Part shown: positions 41,710 through 50,408 of the stretch, in pieces
Layout of the letters: every line of letters begins with the position of its first letter
Position numbering within the stretch: position 1 is the stretch's first letter
NCBI RefSeq assembly: GCF_003026815.1
Contig: NZ_PYOG01000005.1
Span: forward strand, 124,001 to 188,000
Direction of reading: 5' to 3'
DNA from: Photobacterium damselae
Lineage (GTDB): Bacteria > Pseudomonadota > Gammaproteobacteria > Enterobacterales > Vibrionaceae
Length of the DNA: 64,000 bases
Made by a program: the position numbers and the translations under genes
The notes under the pieces: model-generated
Databases searched by the model: none
The model's input: the letters and a program-made list of their open reading frames with translations, nothing else
What the model was told of the DNA's origin: nothing

Positions 41710-42468
41710 ATGGATACGACAAGATATGTAATAGCAGGTGCAGTTTCAGTCATTATTCATGGTTTGATTCTCTCTGCTGTGCCAAGCCAAAACGCAATAG
41801 CGATGCCAATAGGTAATCAAATAGCACCCGTTTCTTTAAATCTAGTGACGGCACCTATTGCTCCGCCACCACCGGCTCAAGATGTTGCAAAAGCAGAAGT
41901 CAAACCGCAAAAATCTGTTAAAAAAACACAGCAAATTGAACAAAAAACAGCGGTAAAAAAACTAGTAAAAAAGACGACACCAACAAAGAAAGCGGCTAAG
42001 AAAGTAGCGAATAAAACAACAAAAACGAAAAAAGCGGAGCAAAAGCCGGTAGTAAAAAACCGTGATAGCAAGCCAGTAAAGAGTGCAACTAAACCACAAC
42101 CTCAGAGCAAGCTGAAAAATGAAACAAGCCAAGTAGCTAATACCGCTAACAATAAAAAGGCACTGTTATCTAGTGGTACTCAATCTCCTGAATTAGTCAG
42201 CCGACCAACATTTGCCACTCGACCAGGGCCGGTTTCTTACCCAAGATTGGCAAAACGCCGAGGGATTCAAGGACAGGTAATGGTTGAGATCTGGATTGAT
42301 CCAAAGGGTAAACAAATTAAACAAAAAGTGATCTCATCATCAGGTACAGAGATCCTTGATCAAGCGGCATTAACAGCCATTAAGAAGTGGAAGTTTTCTT
42401 CACATATCGTTGATGGGCAAGCTATTGCTCACCGCGTTCATATTCCTGTACGTTTTCAATTGGATTAA
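41710..42468 (+). CDS. tonB: Energy-transducing protein TonB
   Basis: About 252 residues. A hydrophobic N-terminal anchor (MDTTRYVIAGAVSVIIHGLI) is followed by PPPP and a long Lys/Pro/Ala-rich periplasmic linker (residues about 60-150). The C-terminal TonB domain is YPRLAKRRGIQGQVMVEIWI...AALTAIKKWKF. It couples the proton gradient to outer-membrane heme and siderophore receptors. The frame opens ten codons upstream at 41680, but the ATG at 41710 matches the usual short N terminus. First gene of tonB-exbBD-hutBCD. Confidence 0.9.
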   Translation: MDTTRYVIAGAVSVIIHGLILSAVPSQNAIAMPIGNQIAPVSLNLVTAPIAPPPPAQDVAKAEVKPQKSVKKTQQIEQKTAVKKLVKKTTPTKKAAKKVANKTTKTKKAEQKPVVKNRDSKPVKSATKPQPQSKLKNETSQVANTANNKKALLSSGTQSPELVSRPTFATRPGPVSYPRLAKRRGIQGQVMVEIWIDPKGKQIKQKVISSSGTEILDQAALTAIKKWKFSSHIVDGQAIAHRVHIPVRFQLD

Positions 42469-42470
42469 TT

Positions 42471-43142
42471 ATGGAATTTATCAACCAATATCAAGAACAG
42501 TTTGGTCTTATGGCCTGGCCCCTTTTCATCTGTTCACTGCTTACCGTCATGATTTTACTTGAGCGGTTTATTCAAGTTTTACTCTGTACTGGTGTTGGTA
42601 AAACCAAAATAAATCAAATACTCAACAATCAAAATCGCCACGATGAACAAGCATTGGATCATCTAGCTCAGCAATTGCAGAATCAGCGCCCTCTTCTGTA
42701 TAAGGGGATCGCAATGCTGATTTCACATCGTCATTTTGCTAAAGCACTACGTGAAGATGCCGCAGGTATGTGGCTACAACAAAAACGAACTCAATTACGA
42801 TCCGGACTCAAGCTCTTAAGTCTTATTGGCGTGATCAGTCCATTACTGGGTTTATTAGGTACCGTATTGGGTTTGATCGATATGTTTAAAGGCATTGCTA
42901 TGACCACAGGCTCAGTTACCCCAAATGATCTGGCCGATGGATTAGGTCTTGCGATGCGAACCACTGCCGCAGGCTTGATCATTGCACTGCCAGCCATTAC
43001 AGGAGCACAACTGCTCGGACTTTGGGCTGATAGCATTACCTCAAAACTTGAACACAGTTTAAATCGCTGCAATTTATGGCTTGAAGGGATCTCAGTAACA
43101 ACAAATTGTGATAAGCCAGCTCAAGGTGAGGCTCTCTCATGA
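42471..43142 (+). CDS. exbB: TonB-complex channel protein ExbB
   Basis: A 223-residue MotA/TolQ/ExbB-family protein with three helices: N-terminal about 15-35, then the pair around LLSLIGVISPLLGLLGTVLGL and TAAGLIIALPAITGAQLL. It forms the proton channel with ExbD. It starts three bases after tonB, and its stop overlaps exbD (ATGA). Confidence 0.93.
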   Translation: MEFINQYQEQFGLMAWPLFICSLLTVMILLERFIQVLLCTGVGKTKINQILNNQNRHDEQALDHLAQQLQNQRPLLYKGIAMLISHRHFAKALREDAAGMWLQQKRTQLRSGLKLLSLIGVISPLLGLLGTVLGLIDMFKGIAMTTGSVTPNDLADGLGLAMRTTAAGLIIALPAITGAQLLGLWADSITSKLEHSLNRCNLWLEGISVTTNCDKPAQGEALS

Positions 43143-43564
43143 TAACCACAGGAAATAACCGCTGGCAGGACGATGAGTTATCACCAGATCTTACCCCGTT
43201 ACTCGATATTATTTTTATTGTAATGGTTTTCCTGTTGTTAACAGCAAGCGTAAAAATTAAATCGCTGAATGTCGATCTCCCACAAACAGAAACACAAATA
43301 CTGCAGACGACCTCTGCCGATCCTATAACCATTAACCTACTTGCCTCTGAACCTCATTGGGCTCTAGACGGAAATCAACAAAAAAGTTGGGAGGCTTTTT
43401 CAACAACCTTATTGGACGAAGTTAAAGTAAACCCATCGAAACCAGTTGTGATTGGGGCTGAGAAAACGGCCTCAGTCGAACAAATGTTAAAGCTTTTAGC
43501 GTTTCTACAAAAAAATGACATCAAGGCTACTCAATTGCTAATGGAAGAGGATAACAAAGCATGA
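43139..43564 (+). CDS. exbD: TonB-complex protein ExbD
   Basis: A 141-residue protein with one N-terminal helix containing the essential Asp (LTPLLDIIFIVMVFLLLTA) and a periplasmic domain. It overlaps exbB and hutB by four bases at each end, so translation is coupled along the operon. Confidence 0.93.
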   Translation: MITTGNNRWQDDELSPDLTPLLDIIFIVMVFLLLTASVKIKSLNVDLPQTETQILQTTSADPITINLLASEPHWALDGNQQKSWEAFSTTLLDEVKVNPSKPVVIGAEKTASVEQMLKLLAFLQKNDIKATQLLMEEDNKA

Positions 43565-44457
43565 GTCTAACTAAACCAGCACCAGTGTTTAAAACCGTAT
43601 CTTTAGCTATTGCTATCCTATTTGGAGCGACGTCAGCTTATGCACAAAACAATGACTCGCGTATTATCAGTGCCGGATCTGCAATTACTGAGATTATCAA
43701 TGCCTTAGATGCTAGCGATCAACTGGTTGCTGTAGACAGTACCAGTCAAACATTAGTTGATACCAAGATGCCTAAAGTTGGCTATCATCGTCAATTATCA
43801 GCAGAAAATCTCATGTCACTCACACCAACTCGTATTATTGGTTCAAACGAAATGGGTCCAGAATCGACGCTTACCATATTGAAACAAGCTGGCGTTGCGG
43901 TCGATATTGTCAACTCAGGAAATACCGTTTCAGACCTTAGTAAGCGAATTGAACAAGTTGCGCAATTAACAGGCCACCAGAAACAAGCTAATGAGTTAGA
44001 ACAAACAGTGCAACATACCGTTCAAACATTAACGGAGCATCGTTCTCAACTTAAGAACCAACCTGATTTTAAAGAAAAAAAAGTTTTGTTTGTGATGATT
44101 CATGATGGGAGACCTGTCAATGTGGCAGGTAAAGGAACAACGGCAGATACTGTTATAAACCTTGCGGGAGCCATAAACCCGGCTGCTGCATTTGTTGAAA
44201 ATTATAAACCTATTTCGACAGAAGCCATGCTTCAAATGCAGCCTGATATCATTTTATTGAGCTCTAGAACCGCGGCAACCATCAAAACGATGCCAGATCT
44301 AATTAAGAAGATTCCAGTACTAGCCCAAACCCCCGCAGCGCAAAATAATGCATTAGCTGTGATAGATGGTACAGCGCTTATTGGTGGTCTCGGTATCCAC
44401 AGTCTCAATGAAGCGGCTCGATTATCAAATGTTTTCTATCCAACGGTAAATCAGTAA
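43561..44457 (+). CDS. hutB: Heme ABC transporter substrate-binding protein HutB
   Basis: A 298-residue periplasmic protein with a signal peptide (SLAIAILFGATSAYAQ) and the class III solute-binding fold (SRIISAGSAITEIINALDASDQLVAVDSTS). It matches HmuT/HutB heme-binding proteins. It captures heme after TonB-dependent outer-membrane import. It starts inside the exbD stop. Confidence 0.93.
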   Translation: MSLTKPAPVFKTVSLAIAILFGATSAYAQNNDSRIISAGSAITEIINALDASDQLVAVDSTSQTLVDTKMPKVGYHRQLSAENLMSLTPTRIIGSNEMGPESTLTILKQAGVAVDIVNSGNTVSDLSKRIEQVAQLTGHQKQANELEQTVQHTVQTLTEHRSQLKNQPDFKEKKVLFVMIHDGRPVNVAGKGTTADTVINLAGAINPAAAFVENYKPISTEAMLQMQPDIILLSSRTAATIKTMPDLIKKIPVLAQTPAAQNNALAVIDGTALIGGLGIHSLNEAARLSNVFYPTVNQ

Positions 44458-44543
44458 CAGATAACGAAATCTCAGTAAAATAATTATCATCAGAGGGAGC
44501 ATCTGATTCCCTCTCTTTTCTCCTGTTTATAGTTTGAGTTTTT

Positions 44544-45581
44544 ATGGGAAATCAACGTTTATCCATCCGCTCCCTCTACCCTATTGGCTTTGGCCTTTTA
44601 CTACTCGCCATCGTCAGTTCTATTGTTATTGGCCCAATGTCTATTAGCTATAGTGATAGCATTAAAGCCTTACTGCCTTGGCATACCGAACTGCCAAATC
44701 ATATCAGCTTAGTTATCAATCAGATTCGTCTACCGAGAACCCTGCTCTGTATTATGATTGGAGCAATTCTCGCCATTTGCGGTGCGGTAATGCAGGGGCT
44801 ATTTCGTAATCCACTTGCCGATCCCGCCATCATTGGGGTAACAGGTGGTGCAGGGCTTGGTGCTGCGTTAGCGATTATTGTATTTGCACCGATTGCAGCA
44901 CAATTTCCCACCATTTTGAACTTAGGTGCAATCCCTCTGTTTGCCTTTATTGGCGGTGTCATTAGTACTTTCTTTGTTTATCGTTTAGGTACTGGAACTA
45001 ATGGAACATCAGTGACTGTGATGCTGTTAGCGGGGGTGGCAATCTCAGCAATATCAGGCGCGGGCTTAGGCTTACTCAATTATGTTGCCGACGATCAAGC
45101 GCTTCGTGATTTCTCTTTATGGTCAATGGGTTCATTAGCTGGCGCAACGTGGTCAGGGATCGCTCTAGCAACCGTATCTTTTGTTGCACTGTTTTTCTTT
45201 TTCTATCGTAAAGCCAATGCGCTCAATGCTTTTTTATTGGGTGAATCAGAAGCCAAACATATGGGCGTAAATGTCCAACGCCTTAAAAAACAGTTAATCA
45301 TTACTTGTGCCGCAGGTGTTGGCGTTACCGTGTCACTAACAGGACCGATAGGGTTTATTGGCCTTATTATTCCTCATTTGGGACGAATGCTAATTGGACC
45401 AAACCATAAAAACTTAATTCCAGTATCAGCCCTATTAGGCGCCTTCATTTTGTTACTTGCAGATATGATTGCTCGTACCGCTTTTGCTCCTCAAGAGTTA
45501 CCTGTTGGTATTATCACTGCCATCATCGGTGCTCCCTTCTTTATTATGTTATTGATCCAGCAAAAAGGACGTATGGCATGA
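44544..45581 (+). CDS. hutC: Heme ABC transporter permease HutC
   Basis: A 345-residue BtuC/FecCD-type permease with about ten helices. It contains RLPRTLLCIMIGAILAICGAVMQGLFRNPLADPAIIGVTGGAGLGA and the C-terminal GPIGFIGLIIPHLGRMLIGP cytoplasmic loop. It carries heme across the inner membrane with HutD. It lies 86 bases after hutB and overlaps hutD. Confidence 0.93.
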   Translation: MGNQRLSIRSLYPIGFGLLLLAIVSSIVIGPMSISYSDSIKALLPWHTELPNHISLVINQIRLPRTLLCIMIGAILAICGAVMQGLFRNPLADPAIIGVTGGAGLGAALAIIVFAPIAAQFPTILNLGAIPLFAFIGGVISTFFVYRLGTGTNGTSVTVMLLAGVAISAISGAGLGLLNYVADDQALRDFSLWSMGSLAGATWSGIALATVSFVALFFFFYRKANALNAFLLGESEAKHMGVNVQRLKKQLIITCAAGVGVTVSLTGPIGFIGLIIPHLGRMLIGPNHKNLIPVSALLGAFILLLADMIARTAFAPQELPVGIITAIIGAPFFIMLLIQQKGRMA

Positions 45582-46375
45582 GCAGCACACTATCCTCTCA
45601 TCACGCAATAGCACTAAAAGCATCTAACCTTCACTTACAGTTGGGCGGAAAAACCTTACTGGATGATATTGATTTAGAAATAATGTCTGGGCAAATAACG
45701 GCGCTGTTAGGTCCAAATGGAGCCGGTAAAAGTAGTCTACTGAAGGTATTAAACGGTGAAATAACGCCAAATTCAGGATCAATTGAGATCTTTTCAAGAC
45801 CTAAAGATCATTGGCCATCTGAATTATTAGCCAAACACATGGGTATATTGCCGCAGCACAGTACCCTATCGTTCTCATTTCTTGCTCATGAAGTTGCAGA
45901 GCTCGGTGCGATGCCTTTAGCGATATCAAATCATCAAGCACAACAACTCGCGGCTAAGAATATGGTCAAAGTTGGTGTTGATCATCTCGCAAACAGGCTA
46001 TATCCAACTTTATCTGGTGGAGAAAAACAGCGCGTTCATTTTGCCAGAGTATTAACTCAGTTATCGCACTCTGGCAAACAATGTATTTTAATGCTTGATG
46101 AACCCACATCCGCCCTTGATCTTGCTCATCAACATCACACTTTAGAGATTGCACAAGCGCTTTCGCAACAAGGTGCTGCCGTTATCATTGTTATTCATGA
46201 TCTGAACTTAGCTGCTCAATATGCGGATCGTTTAATCATTTTGAACCAAGGCAAAATTCAAGCTGATGGTACGCCATGGCAAGTGCTAACCCCAACCGCG
46301 GTCGAAAATGTTTACGGCTGGCCAGTTCAAGTTATCGCTCATCCAGAACATAACTACCCGGTTATTTTGGCTTGA
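45578..46375 (+). CDS. hutD: Heme ABC transporter ATPase HutD
   Basis: A 265-residue ABC ATPase with Walker [13 protein letters not shown], the signature LSGGEKQRVHFAR, and Walker B ILMLDEPTSALD followed by the switch His in VIHDLN. It powers HutC. Last gene of the operon, which has no outer-membrane heme receptor gene (hutA) within the window. Confidence 0.93.
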   Translation: MSSTLSSHHAIALKASNLHLQLGGKTLLDDIDLEIMSGQITALLGPNGAGKSSLLKVLNGEITPNSGSIEIFSRPKDHWPSELLAKHMGILPQHSTLSFSFLAHEVAELGAMPLAISNHQAQQLAAKNMVKVGVDHLANRLYPTLSGGEKQRVHFARVLTQLSHSGKQCILMLDEPTSALDLAHQHHTLEIAQALSQQGAAVIIVIHDLNLAAQYADRLIILNQGKIQADGTPWQVLTPTAVENVYGWPVQVIAHPEHNYPVILA

Positions 46376-46821
46376 TGTCTCTGTTCTGAGCTGAAATAGT
46401 GCTATTAATCGATAAAACCAATGAATATTCACGTTTAATTACATTCAAATTTATTGATGCCTATCAAGTATTTTCCGCTTCAAGCACAGAAACATTGCAC
46501 TCGCGCAGACTCTAGGTAAAATGTGATCGCAAGCGATTACACAATGTAATAGAATCGTATAATATTCACTTATAGCACTTGTTATCAAAAAGCCGCTCTT
46601 TATGGTGCGGCTTTTTAGCTTTTAGCGGGTTTCACAATACAAACCCGATTACTTGCTTAATCATCTAAACTTTAGCTAATTATTAGAGATTAAAAGCAAG
46701 ATTAACTGTGTGGTGATAACAAACTGAATAGCCAGAGAGACTCAACGTAGAGCTGGCTAACCAATTTGATATCGAAAGAATTGCGGTCTGACTCTAGACC
46801 CCCATTATTAGAAGAATAACT
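46376..46821. other. Intergenic region between hutD and purR
   Basis: Contains a terminator (46587-46616) and the purR promoter side. GTGATCGCAAGCGATTACAC near 46521-46540 is an imperfect palindrome (ATCGC-AA-GCGAT) that could be an operator, possibly of the PurR type. No gene is visible. Confidence 0.4.
46587..46616 (+). terminator. Terminator downstream of hutD
   Basis: AAAAAGCCGC and GCGGCTTTTT flank a 10-base loop. Confidence 0.85.
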
Positions 46822-47826
46822 ATGGCAACGATTAAAGATGTTGCACGTATGGCTGGTGTTTCAACGACGACAGTCTCTCACGTGATCAATAAAACGCGCT
46901 TTGTCGCAGAAGCAACACAAAAGAAAGTTATGGCAGCAGTTGATGAGCTTAATTACGCTCCAAGTGCTGTTGCTCGCAGTTTAAAATGTAATACAACCCG
47001 TACAATCGGTATGTTGGTAACCAAATCAACCAACCCATTTTTTGCTGAAGTTGTTCACGGTGTTGAAGAGTACTGTTATAAAGAAGGTTATACGCTTATT
47101 CTGTGTAATACAGAAGGTAACCTATCGAAACAACAAGATTACCTTCGCATGCTAGCAGAAAAGCGTGTCGATGGTCTGCTTGTTATGTGTTCCGATCTGG
47201 ATGAGAAACTGCTTGAGTTGCTAGAACGCAAAAAAGATCTGCCTATGGTTATAATGGATTGGGGCCCAGAGTCACCACACACAGATAAAATCCAAGATAA
47301 CGCAGAACATGGTGGCTATATTGCGACTAAGCACTTTATTGAAAATGGCCATACCAAAATTGGTTGTTTGTCTGGTCATGAAGACAAGTCAACCTGTCGC
47401 GAGCGACTAAAAGGCTTCCGTAAAGCGATGGCAGAAAGCAATCTATCTGTAAATGAAGATTGGATTCTTGAAGGCGATTTTGAGTGTGATACGGCAGTAA
47501 AAGCGGCGCAAGACTTTATTGCGATGACTGAACGTCCAACAGCTATTTTCTGTTTTAATGACATTATGGCTATGGCGATGATCAGTACATTTGAACAAGC
47601 AGGATTACGAGTTCCTGATGATATTTCAATTATTGGTTATGACAATATCGATTTAGCGCCATATTTTTCACCGCCACTGACAACAATCCATCAGCCAAAA
47701 CGTCGTTTAGGTAAAACGGCTGTTGAAATTTTAATGGATCGCGTCAAAGATAAGAATCATGAGCGTCAAACTTTTGAAATGGCGCCTGAATTAGTTATTC
47801 GTAAATCAGTAAAAAAAATCAACTAA
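46822..47826 (+). CDS. purR: Purine repressor PurR
   Basis: A 334-residue LacI-family regulator. The N terminus [20 protein letters not shown] then VINKTRFV is the PurR DNA-binding domain (E. coli begins [20 protein letters not shown]). The hinge [12 protein letters not shown] and the corepressor domain follow, with LLVMC, DWGP and [12 protein letters not shown] near the end. It represses purine synthesis genes when bound to hypoxanthine or guanine. RbsR, its close relative, is less similar in the hinge. A single gene with a terminator. Confidence 0.92.
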   Translation: MATIKDVARMAGVSTTTVSHVINKTRFVAEATQKKVMAAVDELNYAPSAVARSLKCNTTRTIGMLVTKSTNPFFAEVVHGVEEYCYKEGYTLILCNTEGNLSKQQDYLRMLAEKRVDGLLVMCSDLDEKLLELLERKKDLPMVIMDWGPESPHTDKIQDNAEHGGYIATKHFIENGHTKIGCLSGHEDKSTCRERLKGFRKAMAESNLSVNEDWILEGDFECDTAVKAAQDFIAMTERPTAIFCFNDIMAMAMISTFEQAGLRVPDDISIIGYDNIDLAPYFSPPLTTIHQPKRRLGKTAVEILMDRVKDKNHERQTFEMAPELVIRKSVKKIN

Positions 47827-47845
47827 TTTGAAATAGATTCCAAAT

Positions 47846-47876
47846 AAAAAGCCAATATTCAATATTGGCTTTTTTT
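47846..47876 (+). terminator. purR terminator
   Basis: AAAAAGCCAATATT and AATATTGGCTTTTTT form a long stem with a one-base loop region and a T run. Confidence 0.88.
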
Positions 47877-48138
47877 ATATATAGAGAAACGGTAAACAGG
47901 TCTAATCAGTTTAATGAATAATGATTTAATCTCTATTCATTTGTCTTTAACTAAATTAATGTTTTAAAGAAAAGTTAATTACGAGATAAACAGATAACAT
48001 TTTATTCTTTAAGCGTTTTTTTGGCTGATAATTAAACATTTCTTATGCACCTACATTACTCATTTTAAATTATTAACTGAATCAACATCACAAATTTTGC
48101 AACTTAATATAAAAAATATTAAGCTATCTACGTTAACC

Positions 48139-48244
48139 TTTATCAGTTACGAACAGGGCAAACTATCTTGAAAGAGATGGGACGCAAAGCTTCCGGCCTA
48201 AAAGTTTATTTACATAAGCTCATGGTAGCGGGGTTGCCGATAAT
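48139..48244 (+). ncRNA. Cyclic-di-GMP-I (GEMM) riboswitch
   Basis: The conserved GEMM core is present: ACAGGGCAAAC, a stem capped by GAAA (CTATCTT-GAAA-GAGATGG), GGGACGCAAAGC, TTCCGGCCTAA, and GGTAGCGGGGTTGCCGAT. The outer stem pairs TTATC (48140-48144) with GATAA (48239-48243). It lies 115 bases upstream of the TfoX-family gene. V. cholerae tfoY carries a riboswitch of this class in the same place. A CAGAATA/TATTCTG hairpin (near 48279-48299) between aptamer and gene may be part of the expression platform. Confidence 0.93.
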
Positions 48245-48359
48245 CAAAATATCAATGTCATGAATCTTAGAGTTTCTGACAGAATATTTAGTTATTCTGA
48301 TAATCTAAATTCCCGCTCTGATGTTAGGTGACTCATGATTATTTTCACCGAGAAGAAGC

Positions 48360-48950
48360 ATGGACAAACCAGTATTAAAAAACACGTTAAAATTATTTGA
48401 ATGTTTTGGGCGTATAAAATCACGCTCTATGTTTGGAGGTTTTGGTATATTCGCGGGTGATACTATGTTTGCTCTGGTAGTAAACAATACGCTACATCTA
48501 CGAGCCAATTGCAATAATGAAGGGGAATTTAAAAAACTGGGGCTAAAACCCTACGTATATTACAAAAAAGGATTTCCGGTTGTCACAAAACATTATGCCA
48601 TTCCTGACAATTGGTGGGACGATACTCAATGCTTAATCAAGCAAGGTGAACTCTCTCTCCAGGCGGCAGAAAAGGATAAGGAATCCAAATCAAAAGCGAT
48701 ACCTAATCGGATTAAAGATCTCCCAAATCTACGTTTGACCAATGAGCGCATGTTAAAAAAAGCAGGAATTGAAACCGTAGAGCAATTATTTGCTGTTGGA
48801 GCCCTTGATGCATTTAAGGCACTGCAGTCATCTCAAGGGGATTCTTTAAATCTTGAACTATTGTGGGCACTTGAAGGGGCCATCAGTGGACAACATTGGT
48901 CAGTAATCACTGAACAACGTCGCCATGAGTTACTTTCATCATTAAATTAA
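48360..48950 (+). CDS. tfoY: TfoX-family regulator TfoY
   Basis: A 196-residue protein with an N-terminal TfoX domain (LKLFECFGRIKSRSMFGGFGIFAGDTMFALV) and a C-terminal TfoX domain (RIKDLPNLRLTNERMLKKAGIETVEQLFAVGALDAFKAL). The c-di-GMP riboswitch upstream marks it as TfoY rather than TfoX. In vibrios TfoY controls motility and type VI secretion. The ATG follows GAGAAGAAGC, a moderate ribosome site. A terminator follows. Confidence 0.9.
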   Translation: MDKPVLKNTLKLFECFGRIKSRSMFGGFGIFAGDTMFALVVNNTLHLRANCNNEGEFKKLGLKPYVYYKKGFPVVTKHYAIPDNWWDDTQCLIKQGELSLQAAEKDKESKSKAIPNRIKDLPNLRLTNERMLKKAGIETVEQLFAVGALDAFKALQSSQGDSLNLELLWALEGAISGQHWSVITEQRRHELLSSLN

Positions 48951-48993
48951 AAACAATACTCACAATACGTTGGCTAAATTAACACTTAAGTAG

Positions 48994-49019
48994 AGAGGCT
49001 ATTATCAGCCTCTTTTTTT
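48994..49019 (+). terminator. tfoY terminator
   Basis: AGAGGCT and AGCCTCT pair around ATTATC, followed by TTTTTT. Confidence 0.85.
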
Positions 49020-49313
49020 ATCAAACAGGTTACATAATAATTGATTGAAATATTAATAATCCCATCTTATTGAAATTAATTTCCCGCTTAAATATAAAAC
49101 ACAGTTTTTAAAAAATAATTTTATATAGTGGTGTTCCAAATAAATACAATTAAAGTTTATTGAACAAAGTCACAAAGTTTACATCTACTTCACGTCAAAA
49201 CTACCCTTCACTCATTTTTTCGATAATATAGGCTTTGTTTGAGGCTTATCCGGTGTTAATGAGCACTCAAAACAATTAAATACTTCGTTATACTATGGTT
49301 GTATGAGGCGATT

Positions 49314-49706
49314 ATGAGTTGTTCCAACCCATTCCCAGGACAAACTACAAATATTTTTAAAGACAAGTTTTGTAAATGGCCAAGACTGCTTCAAATTAGT
49401 ATCGTTCTCTCTTTTCTACCTATTTTTGCTGTTCTCATTGCAGTAAAGCAAAATATAGCCTCGTTACAATCACTCTCTGATACCATTGTCGTGATGGGTT
49501 TTTTTAATATCTTTCTTCTTGCTTGGGGTTTGATCCTATTTTTTAAGGCTCGCAAACATTGGTATCGTAATTACCACATAGGGAAAAGCCTATTGGTTGC
49601 GGTTCTTCCGGTTTTTTTGAGTGGTTATATCCTCATCAACGATCTTCCTGATAATCGTACCGTGCAGCAAGAAACCTCTAAAGTTGTAGAATTTTCCATC
49701 AACTAA
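49314..49706 (+). CDS. Small membrane protein of unknown function, 130 aa
   Basis: Three hydrophobic helices are predictable (about 25-45, 60-80 and 95-113), in a protein starting MSCSNPFPGQTTNIFKDKFC. A family was not recognised. The ATG at 49314 is preferred to an in-frame TTG five codons upstream. It is preceded by about 290 bases of non-coding, AT-rich DNA after the tfoY terminator (49020-49313), in which I see nothing else. Confidence 0.6.
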   Translation: MSCSNPFPGQTTNIFKDKFCKWPRLLQISIVLSFLPIFAVLIAVKQNIASLQSLSDTIVVMGFFNIFLLAWGLILFFKARKHWYRNYHIGKSLLVAVLPVFLSGYILINDLPDNRTVQQETSKVVEFSIN

Positions 49707-49796
49707 TCGATTTTTAAAGATTTTTTGCTTTTGCTGAAATAAAAACGCGCTACCCTCGGTCTTTGTTGCTAATTCAGTACACTTTGACAGTAAGGG

Positions 49797-50387
49797 TTGT
49801 CCGTGCGTATTCAAGCTAAGAAAAAATATTCCATCTTTATCCGCCCATTACTTTGGTTACAAGAACGACACTATGGTAGCGTTTTAAATCCAGCCAAGTT
49901 ATGGGGACGAAAGCCAACACTATTTTGGCTTGTTGCAGGATTCTTTGGATACTTAGACCGCTCGAAGTCCCCCCTATCACCTGTTTTACGTTCGCTCGTC
50001 TGTGTTCGAGTATCACAACTTAACGATTGCGCCTTTTGTGTTGATGCCAATGGAATGAAGCTTGCTGAGCGCTGCAATTCTGTTGATAAAATCAAACAAC
50101 TTGCACATTGGCAAGAGAGTGAACTATTTTCGGATCAGGAGCGTGTCGTTCTTGAATACACCGAAGCCATGACCATTACAGGTTCAAAAGTGACTGAAGA
50201 GATGATCGCAACATTAAGTCAATGGTTTAATGAAGATTCGCTGGTGGAGTTAACCGCTCTGATTGCGTTTCAGAATTTATCGGCCAAGTTCAATACAGCA
50301 CTTGATGTTCCCGCTCAAGGTTTTTGCTCATTACCAATTCAACCAAAATCAGAGCAAGAAAAGAGTCAGGATAATAGCGATATTTAA
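49797..50387 (+). CDS. Carboxymuconolactone decarboxylase/AhpD-fold protein
   Basis: A 196-residue helical protein containing the AhpD-like CxxC-type motif in LVCVRVSQLNDCAFCVDANG (Cys-x-x-Cys with the following His position replaced). It resembles peroxidase-like members of the CMD family. It begins with TTG (49797) or GTG (49803), with AAGGGTTG nearby. It is 21 bases upstream of the TVP38-oxidoreductase fusion, so they are probably co-transcribed. The combination suggests redox stress, as an inference. Confidence 0.75.
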   Translation: MSVRIQAKKKYSIFIRPLLWLQERHYGSVLNPAKLWGRKPTLFWLVAGFFGYLDRSKSPLSPVLRSLVCVRVSQLNDCAFCVDANGMKLAERCNSVDKIKQLAHWQESELFSDQERVVLEYTEAMTITGSKVTEEMIATLSQWFNEDSLVELTALIAFQNLSAKFNTALDVPAQGFCSLPIQPKSEQEKSQDNSDI

Positions 50388-50408
50388 ACGTTTAATTGAG
50401 GTCTGTTT

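Noticed and set aside
41877-42071. 64-codon minus-strand frame inside tonB
   Set aside because: It is the reverse complement of the Lys-rich linker (Phe-rich shadow).
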